Positions 1-11,645 of a stretch of 64,000 bases of DNA are shown here, in pieces. The translations under genes and the position numbers were made by a program. How positions within the stretch are numbered: the first letter of the stretch is position 1; each line of letters opens with the position of its first letter. The notes under the pieces were generated by a model that was given only the letters and a program-made list of their open reading frames with translations, made no database searches and had not been told where the DNA came from. Location: NCBI GenBank assembly GCA_029204225.1, contig CM055094.1:23582541-23646540 (forward strand). Reading direction: 5' to 3'. The DNA is from Diphasiastrum complanatum (taxonomy: Eukaryota > Streptophyta > Lycopodiopsida > Lycopodiales > Lycopodiaceae).

Positions 1-86
1 GTGAGAAATTGGCAAAAATCTAGCTTGGTATTTTTTATGATAGAAGTTTGTAAGTGAATCTCACATGTGTGGAGGATGTTCCCACG

Positions 87-600
87 TGTGGAGAATTGTA
101 AAGTAAATCAAAATGTTTGATATAGGGGTCTCATAGAATTTCATAGTCAAGTATTTAGGTGTAGGATGTTGATAGGGTCAAATTTGGCATAGATGGCAAA
201 TTATCCATTTCTTGAGCCAAAATAGAGTAGGAGGCCAAATTTGTTCCAATTAGAGTGTAGACAAGTGTAATGCTTTTGTTTGATGAAGTTTAAGAGGTCC
301 AATAGGTTTTAGAGGTGGAACCATGTGTGGTCCAATAGGAATTTGAGGTGTGCTTGAATATAGTCCAATAGAATTTAGAGGTGCATGGATCAATGGTCCA
401 ATAGGATTAAGAGGTGGCAAAGTGTGATCCAATCATAGTTAAGCATAGTGGTAGCTCATGAATCTACTAGTATCATTGTACTCCTCATTTTGGATCTAAT
501 TGATTTGGTGATTTCATGGATTTTGTGAGTTATTGGATTTCTAGCTTTCTCTCTCTACCCGAGAGCTCATGATGCTTTTTCTTTTTTCTTCTTCTTTTTC
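87..600 (+). repeat. LTR-like dispersed repeat, copy H1
   Basis: This stretch aligns by eye with 59,114-59,640. Both begin with TGTGRAGAATTG, pass through GATATAGGGGTC and a run of 'ggtccaatagg' phrases, and end near TCTCTCTCTACCCGAGAG. The right-hand copy is preceded by a purine run, as an LTR start would be, so these are probably LTR pieces of one family. The 'ccaatagg' phrase recurs about five times inside each copy and gives a small proline/isoleucine-rich frame on the minus strand that I do not consider a gene. Confidence 0.6.
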
Positions 601-1259
601 ATCAAGATGTATATTTCCCTTTCATATTTGTCTAATTTCTTTCACATTAGGAGCATTGATATGACTTCTAAACCTTCTAAATCCTCTATGGCATTATGAA
701 CTAGGATACCACTAGGGCATCTGGCTTTCATGGATCTAAATCCCATTGTGGTCGCCATAAAACATGTGGTACGTTTTGTGTGTTACTTAATAGTGTTCAT
801 AACACTATAGCGGGGCTTTGGTATGATTATGAAGCCAGTCATTGGGTTTCTAGTTCGGATATTGCCATGGGAACGCTCTCACAAGCATGATCGGCGATGG
901 TATTGTCGAGTCAGGTGATAGCTGCATTGACACACGCATCTGTAGCTTGGAAATTTTTCGTTTGGAGAGAAATATGGGCTAGCTTGGAGGTACACACATT
1001 TTGGCGGTCACAGGTGATGGAAGTGCGAGGTGGTGCCAAATGGAAGCCATTGGGCAAGATAACGGACTTACATTGGACGAACTGTGTGTGGGACATGCAG
1101 AGGATGAAGAACGGGTAAATAATCACACTTTGGATGCTCTTGGTGAGTGGTGGGTGTGATTATTTTGCGGTTTTGCAGTTGGTAAGTCGATTTTGATCAA
1201 GTCATTGTAGTTGTGGAGCAGTGTATCAGGTTTGTCATCGAAGAGATACACTTCATTTG
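601..1259. other. No gene seen
   Basis: I see no convincing coding region. The short frames on the two strands at about 900-1,120 mirror each other and show no domain. The text resembles internal debris of the LTR-A family element that ends at 2,217. Confidence 0.4.
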
Positions 1260-1560
1260 CCTCTTCTAGGTAAGTCAAGTCAATTTGCCATATCATAATT
1301 GCATCAGGATGCAGATTTCAGTAATGACAGGGTGCAAATCGTTTGGTTTAGGCCATGGAAGATCTCACAGGTTTACTTGGAGGGATATTGGCATGCACAG
1401 TCATGTGAGGGCAGCTTGGAGCTAGCTTGGGGGAATACAGGTGGGCACTACAGGGTAGATGCTCAGATCTTTGTGATCAGGCATGGCATTGGGATACCTG
1501 ATAGGGATGGATTGCAAGATGACATGGGATGATCATCAGGGGGCAACTATTTCATATTGG
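1260..1560 (+). repeat. Degenerate internal repeat R1, copy 1
   Basis: This matches 16,640-17,030 in the same orientation. Shared phrases include GAAGATCTCACA, TTGGAGCTAGCTT and GGCATTGGGATA. It lies upstream of a polypurine-like stretch and LTR-A, so it is probably the 3' internal part of an LTR-A element. No intact frame remains. Confidence 0.5.
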
Positions 1561-1738
1561 ACTTGAGTCATGAGCATTGTGTCTGATACTTTGTGGGTCA
1601 AACCTGGTGGTTTGTTGGTGTGCTTGAGTGTGAGTCAAGTACAGGGTAGCGGGACATGCATAACATCTTTTAGACACTCCAGACGTTGCTACAGATTATT
1701 GTTTTTCACTCTTATTACATTTGAGCTTAAAGGAGAGA

Positions 1739-2217
1739 GTTAAAAATCATAGTTAATCTAATATACATTTTATGTAAGCTCTAAATGTGATATTATAATT
1801 AATGTACAGTTGATTAGATTTGTTGTATTCAATTGTGTTCGGGACGTGACCCGTTAGTATATATTGATCAGGCACTGATCCCGTAGACAACTACTTGGGT
1901 TAGCCGGATAGCCACACGTAGGGAAATTAGCCTATATAGTGTATTTTTTGCAGCATGTGCTATACTCAGGAGCATGTCCTGAGTTTGTCAGCCTTTTAGC
2001 CCATGTTGGGCATATTAGTTAGACAGGTGCCTATTTCAATGAGTTGACACTTGACGAGCCCATGCATGTTGGGGCTTTTACTATATGTACAGTTTTTCTC
2101 TTTGTAATCAATAACTTTTGATGTGTCATCTATGAGAGCTTGTGAGGAGTGGCTATGGTGATTGTATGATGTGATCTGCATTCTGCATACTGCACTAGAT
2201 TCTATTAAAATTTCAAC
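1739..2217 (+). mobile_element. LTR-A copy 1 (probable 3' LTR)
   Basis: This is homologous to 12,898-13,335 (plus) and 19,268-19,735 (minus). Shared landmarks, in order, are TAAGCTCTAAATGTGAT, a GGGACGTGAC block, a block with GTAGCC/TAGCCG, a TATACTC..GGGCATGTC block and CTATGAGAGCTTG. It is preceded by TTGAGCTTAAAGGAGAGAG, a polypurine-tract-like sequence, so it reads as the 3' LTR of a plus-strand element whose body is to the left. It is clearly diverged from the other copies and therefore old. Confidence 0.6.
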
Positions 2218-2940
2218 TAATTTGCTAGTCAACTTCAAAGGAATTGAACATAACAACAACAATCGGTCAAAGCACATGATAAAGAACATGTTTTAAATAA
2301 ACAAAATGCCAAACGCCCACAACCGTAACTACTTGATGAAAAAACAATGTTGAAAGGTTTGCAATCCTTACAATTCAAGGTTCACTTTGGACAATGAATT
2401 GTGCCTTCACAAAACAAGTCTCATGTAGGTGCGCAAAGACAAAAGATAAACCTACAAGTCTCATGCAGGTGCGAAGCTAACCAAGCCAACCCTTGGATGA
2501 CATATTTTTTTAAGTGACAAAACTATGTTCATGACGATTTTTTTATCACATATAGCAAATGATTTAAATTTTGTGCATTTGTTTCAAATATTTTTTGCAT
2601 TGGGCACAACCACCTCAATAGTATCTTATGTCTTTGTCTAATTAGTTTCCCCTCATCAGTCCCTCTAGGATAGCTCCTCACAAAAAAAAAGAAAAACATT
2701 CTTTTTTCAAGAAATCGAAATGATCTTATGCCACAAGGAAAATTTTTCGTAGTATTTTCTCATTGATAACCGCACTGATAATAAGATATGACGTTTGAGG
2801 AACCCTTGGACCTGTAATTGAGGGCAAGGAAGTTGTTTGCCATTTTCTCATCGTCTGGACTGTAGATTTTAGTAGGGACATTTCCAGACCTTATAAAGTT
2901 CCATTCCATGATAGATAGATATAGCTGTACACCTTCACCA
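2218..2940. other. Gene-poor spacer 3' of MAP65
   Basis: This is AT-rich spacer between an LTR and the 3' end of the MAP65 gene. It contains two copies of a short phrase, 'acaagtctcatg(t/c)aggtgcg', near 2,416 and 2,454. I see no coding region. Confidence 0.4.
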
Positions 2941-2951
2941 AAGTGCCAATG

Positions 2952-2957
2952 TTTATT
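2952..2957 (-). promoter_or_regulatory. Candidate poly(A) signal of the MAP65 gene
   Basis: The minus strand reads AATAAA here, about 150 nt after the stop codon of the MAP65 reading frame. It is a reasonable near-upstream element for 3'-end formation. The position is right but the motif is short and could occur by chance. Confidence 0.4.
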
Positions 2958-3107
2958 GGCTCAACATTTTGGAGTAGTTAGTAGCTGGGAAAACAGCCTT
3001 TGTGGGTGAGAATCCGAATACAGTATACAAAGTTAATAAGAGGGAAAATTTGTGCAGTTGTTTTGCACAGGACTTTGATGATGCAAATATTTTGTGGGTG
3101 GTCAAAT

Positions 3108-6100
3108 TCAACAATTGCTGCAGCATTTGTAACAAGGCAACGCAGCCCTCCGTTCCTCAAAAGAATACTCAATTGCCTGCTTCACCACCACGTTGTGGTT
3201 GTGGTGATGTTCTTCAGCCATGGATGCTGCAATTTTCATCGCCATGATCTTAGGACTTCCCAGATGCTGATTTGTGTTCAACTCATCGTCAGATTGCAAA
3301 ATGTTGGCCTTGGCTGCAGAAATGGGGACGGGAGTAAAGGGTGTACGCGGGCCTTGTGAAGCAAAGGCATCCTTTTCTGAGACAGCTGATGTCAGCACAC
3401 GCAAAGAAGCACTTCCACCTGTTTTAACAACTAACAACAGTATAAGGGTGAAAAAATCCTTCTGTGATGCATATATTCTTGAAAGAACTAGCAGAGCAAG
3501 GAAATTCTGTTCTGGCCCACCTCCGGATGCAAGTGCTCCTGCAGTATCGTCTTTGGATATGAAATTCCTTACTGCTACTCCAGCAGGGCGCAACTGCTCT
3601 TTTCTGCTTTCTTTTGAAGCACTCGTCCCAAGTCTGGACCTTGTTAGTGATTCTGGAGTTGGTGTTTGTAGCATTGCTCCTCCAAGTGAGAGACGGCGAT
3701 TATTTGCGGGAGTAAAAGGAGAAACTGCCCCATTTGCATGCAAGCCATTTTGACCTTTTCTTGTAGTGGATTTGTTTGGACTGGGTCGTGATCCAAACAA
3801 GGTTTCCTGCTCGTTCATGAGCTGTCCTTGCAGCCTTTTTTTATCCTAAGAACAGAAACAAAATACATGTCCCCAATTCCGATTTCTATTACACTCCATT
3901 AGAACACGCACATGCATAACCAACAACAAGCAAATCAAAAACGTGTTGCACGGGAGAGGGGGCTAGGAGTCTCTAATACTTCTTATCCGGTTTCTGACAT
4001 ATCAAATACCAATCAATTAGCATACCACCTCAAATGTTTGACAATAAGGAAACATCACAAGCATACCCTTAGCCTGCGCTTTTCTTGTTCTTTTTCCTCT
4101 CTTAGGAAAGTATACTCCTCCAGAATAGCTAGAAGCCGCACCTATGTATCCCAAGGTGAAAACGGCGTAAAAAACTCTATTACAGTTGCGTTCGAAACTG
4201 AGCACTTCAGCAGCTGTCAAAGTAGACATTCTTACCCCGTCATACAAGAACGGTGTTCCTCTTTCTTCCTCCCAAGCCCTTGCTTTGATAGTCAAAGATT
4301 CTACAAGAGCTGCATCGTTACAATTTATTATTATTATTATGGACACGAAATTTACATGGGAGTGATGGTGTTAGATCAAAAAATCAAACATTTGTCTCTG
4401 CTTAGCTGATTTACTCACCAGGAATTTTGCTAATGGTAGCTCGAGCCCTCTCTGCACGTTTTAGGTTGATATGTGCAGCTCTGCTTGCATTGTATCTAGT
4501 ATCATCCTGTACACTAACGTGTGCGTCAAATGCAGAAAAGCCATATGCAAGACATTAAGAAATTCAGTTGAATCAACGATTCAGGTTCACTCGTTATCCT
4601 GAAATGATTTTCTCTACCTTATTGTAATCCTCAAGCCAACATTCTTCCTCACATGCTGATAACCACTTTTCCATCTTCTCCATTATCTCCTTTCTGCTGA
4701 ATGCTTCTTCCTTGGCTTTTCCAATCTGTTCTTCAACACTTGCCAAAAGCTCGGATGGATCAACTATGCCTGAATGACAAACAAATCAAAAAATGAGCGA
4801 CAAAATCTGGGAAAGGAAAAGGACTACTTGCTATAAGTGGGTCTGTGACAAATGTGAATTTTTACAAAAGCAATCTACGTGATCCTCAGTAAGTGGTTTG
4901 TTGGTGAGGATCTCCTTTCCTCTCCTTGAGGTTGTCCAATTAATTAGTCACAGAAATGAGAACATGTAAGGTAAAGAAATTCTACATGGCGTGTTGGTGG
5001 GTCAGTGGTCCTTCATTTCCTCCACTTCAGATAGGTCACATGCACAAATGAGGACATACAAGAGAATAAATATATTACCTGACTCAACAAGTGCAATAAC
5101 AGTGTCCTGTGATAAACTTGCATCAGATTCCATATGTGCCCGTCTGCATATGTCCTCTAGTTCAGCTCTTTTCTTCAGCACAAGTTCCTTAATTCTGCTT
5201 CCTTTCAGCTGGGTCAATCTGTCGACTTCAATCTCGGCCTGAACAACATATACATGAAGATGCTCAAAGTGATGGTATGAGGGCCATAAATTAACGCTGT
5301 ATGATATAGGAATTATTTTCCAACTTAGAACTCATTCTAAAGCAAAGCTGCACAAAGAAAATGTCTGCACTAGTTCCATAACCACGATGCAAAATTAGGA
5401 ACAGAGAAAAATGAGAAGGTCATGACATTACCTGTTGAATGATGTCAAGACCAAGAGCACCTGGAGCAGTGATTTCACGTTCTAATGCAGCAAGTTGGCA
5501 AGTCACGTGCTGAAACATTTGTTGTTCTTCGGCACTAGTGTCCATCAATGTCCACAGCTCGATTAACGATGTCCCCAGGTCTTGCAGCTGAGCTTGACGA
5601 AATAGTTACTTACATGATGATTATACACCCTAAAACACAACCCTTTAATAAAGTCCGGACTTCTACAGATTTAAGTTACTACCTTACCTTGTGCATTCTC
5701 TGCCGCTTTTCTTCTTCTAGAGACTTGATCACATCGACCAGTCTATCAAGTGTTTGGTCACTTATACTTTTGGACGGCCCAGTTCCTGCTGATTCATGTA
5801 GACTCGGATGGACTTCATTAACGGCTTCAAAAAAGTCAACCGCAAGAACAGAGCATAACTGATGCAGAGTATTTACATATTCAAGGACCTTCTGCAATCG
5901 ATCATTCTGCACAGAATTCCAGTGTCCTAAGTTTGTACTTTAGGCACTCAGCAGGCTCTTGATATCAAACTTAAGATATATATCTGGACATTAAATACTA
6001 TAAGCTTTTCCAACATCCTCACTACTCCATTAGGGGGAGCTGAAAAGAAAGTAATGGGAATTTTGTTGTGAATAATGTAACCAGACACTAAGCTGTCATT

Positions 6101-9100
6101 AAAAAAATTAATTATGTATCTTTAAAAGACATATTAGTTACAGATAATAAACAGAGTAGTTACTCCTGTACGTATAGATCTTTCTACTAAAAGGAGGATA
6201 GGCTACTCCAAGGACTTCCTAAGGAATAAGTGAAGCAGAGCGCAGATAGATAATGCATAACTACATGCTACTGATCTGTACTTGATTTACTGAGGATTGA
6301 CGAAGGTAAGCAAAACCGGGGATTCAAGTTATACAACAGCCACTATACGGGGGTTGGAGCAATCCCAAACAGAGATCCTGGTTCTAAACACAAATCTCTT
6401 TTTCCAGAACGGTTTCAAAGCAGATGATGGAGACTCAAGTGTCTATGTCAAGGAAAACGGGTTTTGCTTACATTACATTATTGTTGCTGAATGTGTATCA
6501 TCATATGCTTCTTGCTTAGCACAACATGAATCTGGTAAATCATATTAAGTTTTGCTAATCATCTAAATCAGGCTATGGAGGGGTGCACATTTTTATAGAG
6601 ACAGAAAAGAAGTCGCTATTTTTATAAATATCTCCCAGGAATCAGAACAGTGGTAGGCTATAATTACTCCTACAGACAGAATTATATATTGTCAAAGGAA
6701 ATGAGTCCAAAAGATCAACAAGGAAGAGATGAAATGAATCAGAAATCTTACCAAAGTTTGGTTTGCTCAATTTACTATATCCATGTGCTACTAGGCCCGA
6801 TAATGCAAGTAATTCAATTTCTGATTCACCTTAACTCAAGACACTGGAAAGCAATCCAAAGGGTTTGTAGATGTATCAAACGAATTGCAAGTGTTGCAGC
6901 CTGCTTTATGTTACAACAAAAGTGAAAACCTTTTAAGTTTTCTACAAGAACCTAGATGTTCAGATTAGGGAGGACATGTGGATCTGAGAAGGTCTATAGC
7001 TTCCGTTGGCAAGTAGCAATAGTCTGGTAAGACAGAAAATAAAGCAAAGGTCACTGGGCTTATCGTCAACAGAAGCAGAGAGGTTAGCTCTAAGCATTAA
7101 GGAAGCTATGGTTAAGAACGCCACAGGATCAGCCTACAGTTTTATTCTCTATAAGAGCTGCACACCTCTACTAAATCTTTGATTTACCACTTTAGGACCA
7201 AGCATATTGAAATACATCACAACTGTGTCAGAGAAAGATCAAGCAAGGATGAAAGCGAACTACACATAAGAAATAGCAGCAATTCTCTTGACAAAAAGCT
7301 TCTACAAAAGACAAATGCGTGAAGTTCAAAGCCCTAATAAGTTTAAATTCAAAGAATGTTTTAAAGCGGAATATTTAAAAGAATGTTTAGATGTAAGGTA
7401 AAGCGGAATATTGTGGATTGATGTAATCCAAATATGTCATGATTGACTAGGATAAAAATGTATCTTTTGGAAGACAGTAGTTATAGCTGATTAAAAAGAT
7501 TAGCTACTGAATTGATGAACATGATCGGTCCACTAGGATTGATTATAAACCATCAACTAAAGCACTTATGCTAACCTTTTCCTTTTGCACAGCTTGTAAT
7601 TCAGCCTGATACTTTTCGAGCCTCCTAAGCGACAAGTCATCCTCATTCACTGGTGAACACAATGGAGAGTCCTCGGCTGAAATTCCTGAAATCTCGCAGT
7701 GGATTTTGTGAATCTGCAACTTTAGTTCTTGGAGATGCCTTGCACGCTCTACTTTTCGTTGTCTCAATTCCTCTAGATAGGGAGATATGAACGAGATTTG
7801 TTGCCTTAAAGTTCCTGGATGCCTTTCAATCTGCATAACATAGATATTCATCAAGACAAACTCGATATCCAGCTGCTGGTGAGCTAGAGTTATGGATCAA
7901 CCACATGGCTAAAGTTCTCTATGGAACTCCAAATATGAACATTTGCTGTCTAAATAGAAAGAATTAGCTTGAACATCCTCACAACATTCATCAATTTGTC
8001 ACATCACACATTCATAGATTTGTCACAACGCATATTTTTGCCGTTGTGGGGCAAAGTACATATGTGAATTTAAAACGCGGCTTGTTTGAGGAACTTGGAG
8101 ACTGGAAATTGAAGCAAGACAATATCTTCATAGACGAAATGCACGAATATGGCACGTATTGTACGATATGTATGTAATAAATCAGGATCCATTTTCTCTT
8201 ACCGATATTGGCCTTTCACCAAGAGAGGAATAAATGCGTGCAATCTCAGCTTCTGAATCCGCAAGATACTGTTGTAAAAGTGCACGTGTACTGCTAGCCT
8301 GGTCAACGTTTCTACGATAAACCTCCAAGCACTCCTGCTCCAATTGCAGTAAAAGCCTGTCTCTCTCTTCGTCGCTCTCTCCCACTTCATCCCAAATGAG
8401 CTGAAAAAATCGTAAAATACATTCAGATCACTTGAATTCAAATAAGCTGACACCCCCCCCCCCCTGTTTGCCCAGGTTGCAATTATCGGTACAATGAATA
8501 TTTGTCTCTTTCCTCGTAATTCAGCTCATTGCAGTTTATTCTTAACTAAACATCCGCTTTTGTCTTCTGAACGTTTGATGGTTAACTTGATTGGTGCTGC
8601 TTGTTCACAGTTAAGTTCTCTCCATGCTTTAAATTTCTTCTTAATAAACAGATAAGATGGTCAAGCATTGCCCTTGGAGTCATTCAACAGTCATGACAAG
8701 ATTCATTCCACATGTATTTTTGCTGACCCTGGTCCAGTACTGTCCATGAGAACGAGGGGTCAAATTTCGACACAATAATGCTCATGAGAGCAAAGGGTCT
8801 CTAACACAGATTTGAGTCTTTTCTTATGTATCATTCACTTAGCAATTCACAGCCCAAATGAGCAAGGGGAACTGCGTCAATGATATCAGACCTTATCTTC
8901 CATACGCAATGAGTTGGTTATGAATTTTTTCCTCCCCAAAAAGATCAAGGGTTTCACTTCCATTTCTCACACAAATGAGAACATACAGCCCAAATGTGCA
9001 AGGGGAACTGCATCAATTATGTCAGACTTTGTCCTCCGGTAGGTAGTGAGTTGGTTAGGACTTCTTTCCTTCCAATGAGATCAAGGGTTTCAACTCCACC

Positions 9101-10480
9101 TTGCACAAATAAGAACACAGAAGGAAACCCCTTTATGTAATGAGCAACTTGTAGTTGCAACCCACTCATGTATATATAGTTGATATCAAAGCTTCATTAA
9201 ACAAAGAATTGAAGTTTTCTTATTTCGGCAAAATTTCTAGGTATTTTGACCTTCTGCCAAACAAAAAATTCTCTTCCCTACAATGACAGATTGTCAAATT
9301 GGCAGCCCCCATTGGTGTAGTAAAAAAAGCTGACTTTGCATTTCTGTTCTGTGTTCCTTAAGTTAACTTCTCCCCTAAGTGACTGAAGTACTGGACGAGC
9401 ACAATAACTACTCAAGATGACTTACTAACAAAAGGAAGCTTGTAAAGGCTAACAAGAAGATAAGAAAACAAGAAGCTAGCATCACCAAAATTAGTCTTTA
9501 AGACATTTAAGCTAAACCCGTTTACACAAGCGGATGGCAAGACAAACCCCTTTCAATGACTGAAATTTTTTCAATGGGTCACAAATTTTATGCCTTTTTA
9601 AAGGTTGTGATATCCTTAACCTTGTTAATGATTTTTTAAAAGCGAAGAAATACTCTTGGAATTTTTTAAATGAGCAGTGGACTTGTCATCGGCCTTCTTA
9701 TGTCAAGGTCCGCTTTTAAATTCATAAAAAAACAAAAAATGCTGCAAGAATACATAGTAAAGTGCACAGTAAAACCTTTTACGTTTATTGAGTCTAATAC
9801 TAATTTCAGAGTTGCTTATTGTATAATTAGGCTGGTCTGCTTTACAATTTAGAATGCAAAGAAAGCAAAAGGATGTGGTAAGAGACGAGGAAGTTACTGT
9901 AACCAAAAGCTACTGCACAAAATTACCCAAGAAGCTAGACAATCTACCTAGATGAGCAGCACTTAAGGATCTACTGAGTGAAAGTTCTGATTGTTTTGAA
10001 TATATGCATCGAGTGAGAAAAACAAAGTTGATCTGAAAATGCTTGGGAAGGGAAACCTAGTAGATAGTGGCAGCTTCTACAAGGTTACCGTGATGAGTAG
10101 AGCTTTTGGTAAATTGATTCAGAAGTTTTCAGTCTAATTGTATTTCATTCTTCTTTTCTGGAAAATCCATTTCCGTATCTGCCTGAGTTATATCATATGT
10201 TTTCTCAATCCGAAGGGAAATGCTGGCCTTTTGTAGCTCTGATGTTGAACCTACATTTTGAATGTCAACGGAGTGAATTTTCAGCTTGTTCTTTGGAACA
10301 ATAATCATAGAAGCAGAACTATGCTTCTTGTAATCTATGAGGAATGAACGTCTGCTGAGCTTATACGAGGAACAAAGTGTGGCCTATGGGACAAACCTGA
10401 AGCTCTCTGAATAAGGAACCACATGTTGTATCAAACATCCGCCCCATCGCTGGATTTACCACCATCTGTAACCGTTTCAT
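3108..10480 (-). CDS. MAP65/Ase1/PRC1-family microtubule bundler, MAP65-3-like, 12 coding exons
   Basis: The protein should cross-link antiparallel microtubules in the phragmoplast midzone. Coding exons in transcript order (minus strand): 10480-10397, 8400-8203, 7830-7576, 5906-5688, 5587-5432, 5238-5079, 4769-4618, 4506-4419, 4309-4236, 4141-4067, 3845-3521 and 3418-3108. All introns are GT-AG and all phases agree, giving about 698 residues, close to Arabidopsis MAP65-3 (about 700). Diagnostic stretches are TTCGSL near the N-terminus, IWDEVGESD then [13 protein letters not shown] in exon 2, LWTLMDTS in exon 5, [17 protein letters not shown] in exon 7, [10 protein letters not shown] in exon 11 and EYSFEERR near the C-terminus. 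The last two point to the MAP65-3/-4 cytokinesis clade. Three in-frame ATGs (10480, 10465, 10447) precede TTCGSL, with an in-frame TGA about 65 nt upstream, so the start is uncertain. The intron before the last exon (3419-3520) is 102 nt with no stop, so retaining it keeps the frame. Confidence 0.93.
6640..7250 (+). pseudogene. Copia RT/RNase H relic inside MAP65 intron 3
   Basis: The 1.67-kb intron between exons 3 and 4 holds a decayed Ty1/copia fragment antisense to the gene. Near 6,720-6,900 the frame gives a degraded version of the segment after the RT domain, with [13 protein letters not shown] recalling HWxAVKRILRYLK. Near 7,035-7,090 there is [10 protein letters not shown], the RNase H motif, and near 7,195-7,240 a TKHIEIHHN-like block. 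Frames are interrupted and no LTR is visible nearby. Confidence 0.7.
8453..8464. repeat. (C)12 homopolymer in MAP65 intron 2
   Basis: Twelve consecutive C lie just upstream, in transcription direction, of exon 2. On the transcript strand this is (G)12, about 50 nt before the 3' splice site. Homopolymers of this kind are length-unstable and can be mis-sequenced. Confidence 0.8.
8849..9120. repeat. Imperfect 136-bp tandem duplication in an intron
   Basis: The block starting ACAGCCCAAATGAGCAAGG at 8,849 recurs from 8,985, offset by 136 bp. Shared elements are GGGGAACTGC, GTCAGAC/ATCAGAC, AGTGAGTTGGTTA/CAATGAGTTGGTTA, GATCAAGGGTTTCA and ACAAAT(G/A)AGAACA. Related phrases also appear in the intron at about 4,890-5,060, so the unit may come from a dispersed short element. 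Confidence 0.7.
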
Positions 10481-11632
10481 CCAATGTGATCGCTCAGGCA
10501 ATGGAAGTCCTGGCTGTCTTCTGAACGTAGTAAGGTTAGCTCAACCTGCGAACTGGAAAAAACGTAGGATTTAGACAAAAGGAGGGTCCTGACCCAGACC
10601 AATTGCACACTACCATTGCGACCTCGTTGCCAAATCTCGAGTAGATTAAGACAAATTCGTACAGTAATAGGTTCTGAACCTCGCAAACAAGACGTGGATG
10701 AATACTTCTCAGCAACAAACATGAGACAGACGCCTTTGCATAAACCTAATTGACGTAAATTTGTAAGGAATGCCACAAGCTGCACACATTGAATGATAAA
10801 CAGTGATATCTATATCACCGTATGGGACTTGGAATATCATCTCAAAAAATAACAGCTCATGGAAGACTCTTTTGAAAATTAAACAGTCTTGTCTGTTAAG
10901 TAACATCCTGAGGTAGAGCCTTGCTAACCATTAACGTAAACCACCAACGATGCGGGAAAAAGAATACATCAAAATTATCCTCTTTTATAAGGGGGAAAAT
11001 TTCTCGAACTAAAACAGAAAAGATTAGACAACGAGCTTGTTCACTTGGATATTATATTAGAGCATCGGGAGCTCATTTGCACCGACTTTCATCACACTAG
11101 TTTGAATTGGCAACAAAATTGGAGCATCAATAAATTTCGACCGTAGCCTTTAGAGAGAGCTTCGCCGGCTAATAAGTCAATGGAAATGTTCTTGTAGTTC
11201 ATAAAAAGAAGATCCATGTTAGAGAGCAATTCCATCTGCGAGTAATTCATGGAGCTATACCACTTCATTTATGAGAAAATGCTTCAATATCATATTTAAA
11301 CACGCAAAAGCTTCAATACGATACTTGAACTCGCAAAAGCCTCTGTACGATATTTAAGCATGCAATGCATGATGCGTAAAATTGCAAGCATAGTCGTGTG
11401 GCCATAACCAACTGTTCCTGACATCAACAAACATGCGTCGCAACGAGCAAAAATAGCAGCAAATTTGATAATCTCACATTAAGACAGATCAAAGGAAGAA
11501 AAAATCAAGACAGATCAAAGCCTACCAAAGTGGGGGGGAACTAAAAGATCGAAACTCACCAAAGGAGGTAAACATGCAGAAGATCAAAGCTTATCAAAAG
11601 GGGCACAAACAAAGACAGATCAAAGCTTACCA
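10481..11632 (-). other. Probable 5'-UTR intron region of MAP65
   Basis: No domain-bearing frame is present. A good minus-strand donor, TTG|GTAAGC, lies near 11,632, and acceptor-like TTACAG sits directly before the second candidate ATG at 10,465, so part of this span may be an intron in the 5' untranslated region. If that acceptor is used, the first candidate ATG (10,480) is intronic and translation starts at 10,465 or 10,447. The small frames seen on either strand look accidental. Confidence 0.35.
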
Positions 11633-11645
11633 ACAAGAAGCTGCG
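11490..11645. repeat. Short repeats 'agatcaaagc(t/c)tacca'
   Basis: Variants of AGACAGATCAAAG..TACCAA occur at least four times in about 150 bp, with spacings of roughly 30-50 bp. The array abuts the inferred donor of the MAP65 leader intron, so it lies inside that intron. It is too degenerate to assign a function. Confidence 0.6.

Noticed and set aside
250-432. Proline/isoleucine-rich 60-codon frame, also at 59,291-59,473
   Set aside because: Both are translations of the repeated 'ccaatagg' phrase in the H repeat. Sharing between copies reflects repeat homology, not a gene.
3000-4409. Several plus-strand frames of 80-165 codons
   Set aside because: They lie antisense to MAP65 exons 8-12 and are explained by the codon use of the real gene on the minus strand.
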